Shown: positions 6,288-6,995 of the stretch, in pieces | Position numbering within the stretch: position 1 is the first letter of the stretch | How the letters are laid out: each line of letters opens with the position of its first letter | NCBI GenBank assembly: GCA_945982465.1 | Contig: CAMFSB010000085.1 | Location: forward strand, 1-6,995 | Direction of reading: 5' to 3' | Length of the DNA: 6,995 nucleotides | DNA from: an uncultured Faecalibacterium sp. | GTDB lineage: Bacteria; Bacillota; Clostridia; Oscillospirales; Ruminococcaceae | Program-made: the position numbers and the translations under genes | The notes under the pieces: generated by a model | Told to the model about the DNA's origin: nothing | Database searches by the model: none | Seen by the model: the letters and a program-made list of their open reading frames with translations, nothing else

Positions 6288-6315
6288 GCGCAATAAATTG
6301 CGCAAAACTGCGCAA
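6288..6315 (+). promoter_or_regulatory. LacI-family operator, transporter site, with an extra half-site
   Basis: GCGCAATAAATTGCGC (6288-6303) is identical to the divergent operator at 4891-4906. It lies about 20-40 nt downstream of the predicted start, in the leader, so it would act as a roadblock or by blocking promoter clearance. A third GCGCAA (6310-6315) follows, spaced 10 nt from the previous one, which could bind a further repressor subunit. The divergent site lacks this third half-site. Confidence 0.85.
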
Positions 6316-6352
6316 CAGATGCCGATCAAGATTCATCAAGGAGGAAAAAAAG

Positions 6353-6995
6353 ATGAAAAAGATTTCTCGCCGCGATTTCCTGAAAGTCGCAGGTATTTCT
6401 GCCGCCGCTATGGGCCTTGCCGCCTGCGGCGGCTCGTCCAGCAGCTCGGCTGCCGGCAGCACGGCCGGTTCTGCCGCCCTGGACGATGTGAAGCTGGTCA
6501 TGTGGGGTGCTGAGGAAGACCAGACCATGCTGCGCCAGATCGCTGACAACTTCATCGCTGCCAACGCCGACAAGGCCAACATCACCATTCAGCTGGGCAC
6601 CCAGTCCGAGTCCACCGCGAAGGACACCATCCTGACCGACCCCACCGCCGCCGCCGATGTGTTCGCCTTTGCCGATGACCAGATCAACCAGCTGGTCGCC
6701 GCCGGCGCTCTGCAGGCCATCCCCGCCGAGATGAATCTGGACGATGTTAAGAGCCGCAACTCCGCCGGTTCGGTGGATGCCGCTACCGTTGACGGCCAGC
6801 TGTACGCTTACCCGCTGACGGCCAGCAACGGCTACTTCATGTTCTATGACGCTTCGTTCTTCACCGAGGACGATGTAAAGACCCTGGATGGTATGCTGAC
6901 CAAGGCTGCCGACGCGGGCAAGAAGGTCTCGATGGACGTGGCCAACGGCTGGTACATCTACAGCTTCTACGCCGGCGCCGGCCTGAAGCTGGGCC
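6353..6995 (+). CDS. ABC sugar transporter substrate-binding lipoprotein (C-terminus cut by window edge)
   Basis: Only the first 214 codons are in the window; family 1 binding proteins usually have about 400-450 residues. The start has AAGGAGG 8 nt upstream of the ATG. The signal is MKKISRRDFLKVAG, a hydrophobic stretch, then lipobox LAAC with the lipidated Cys at 25. S-R-R-D-F-L-K matches the twin-arginine consensus, so export could be by Tat or Sec. A Ser/Ala/Gly-rich linker follows (26-42). The mature part, VKLVMWGAEEDQTMLRQIAD and later ADVFAFADDQINQLVAAGAL (102-121) and DGQLYAYPLTASNGYFMFYD (147-166), is typical of MalE-like binding proteins. In the cell it would sit on the outer face of the membrane and hand sugar to permease partners expected just beyond the right edge. 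The shared operator with the GH42 gene implies a galactoside ligand; maltodextrin or another oligosaccharide cannot be excluded from sequence. Confidence 0.93.
   Translation, partial: MKKISRRDFLKVAGISAAAMGLAACGGSSSSSAAGSTAGSAALDDVKLVMWGAEEDQTMLRQIADNFIAANADKANITIQLGTQSESTAKDTILTDPTAAADVFAFADDQINQLVAAGALQAIPAEMNLDDVKSRNSAGSVDAATVDGQLYAYPLTASNGYFMFYDASFFTEDDVKTLDGMLTKAADAGKKVSMDVANGWYIYSFYAGAGLKLG

Overview
The window looks like a chromosomal stretch from a GC-rich gut Firmicute. A Gemmiger / Subdoligranulum / Faecalibacterium-type Oscillospiraceae is my best guess. It rests on the high GC, the strong AGGAGG ribosome binding sites, a SpoIID-domain protein, a MKKISRRDFLK-type lipoprotein signal and a GH42 / LacI / ABC sugar locus. 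The taxon is inferred from style and not proven. There are five genes. Two are cut by the window edges: the SpoIID-like gene at the left and the sugar-binding lipoprotein at the right.

Left part (1-2439), minus strand. First is a secreted SpoIID/LytB-domain protein that starts at 1270 and runs off the left edge in an (Ala-Glu-Pro-Thr)n tail encoded by a perfect 12-bp tandem repeat. Upstream of it, on the same strand and separated by a rho-independent terminator (about 1393-1444), is a 301-aa phage-tail-fibre-like protein (1534-2439). No other phage gene accompanies it in the window. Its leader (2440-2546) holds four small inverted repeats in a row, the most puzzling non-coding structure here. 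A near-perfect terminator (2574-2605) isolates it from the next gene.

Right part (2606-6995): a beta-galactoside utilisation locus. A GH42 beta-galactosidase (2844-4817, minus) is divergent from a LacI-family repressor (4977-5987, plus). After a probable terminator and a 365-nt gap comes the start of an ABC-transporter solute-binding lipoprotein (6353 onward, plus). A 16-bp perfect palindrome lies in the divergent promoter region (4891-4906). The same palindrome, identical over 19 bp with its flank, lies in the leader of the binding-protein gene (6288-6303), downstream of a consensus promoter (TTGACA-17-TATCAT). This is strong internal evidence for one small regulon. The LacI protein probably represses itself, the hydrolase and the transporter until a galactoside-derived inducer appears. 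The binding lipoprotein would then capture the sugar and the cytoplasmic GH42 enzyme would release galactose.

I see no IS element, CRISPR array, tRNA or rRNA. Nothing in the window is clearly a new system. The orphan tail-fibre-like gene with its structured leader is the part least explained by known biology.
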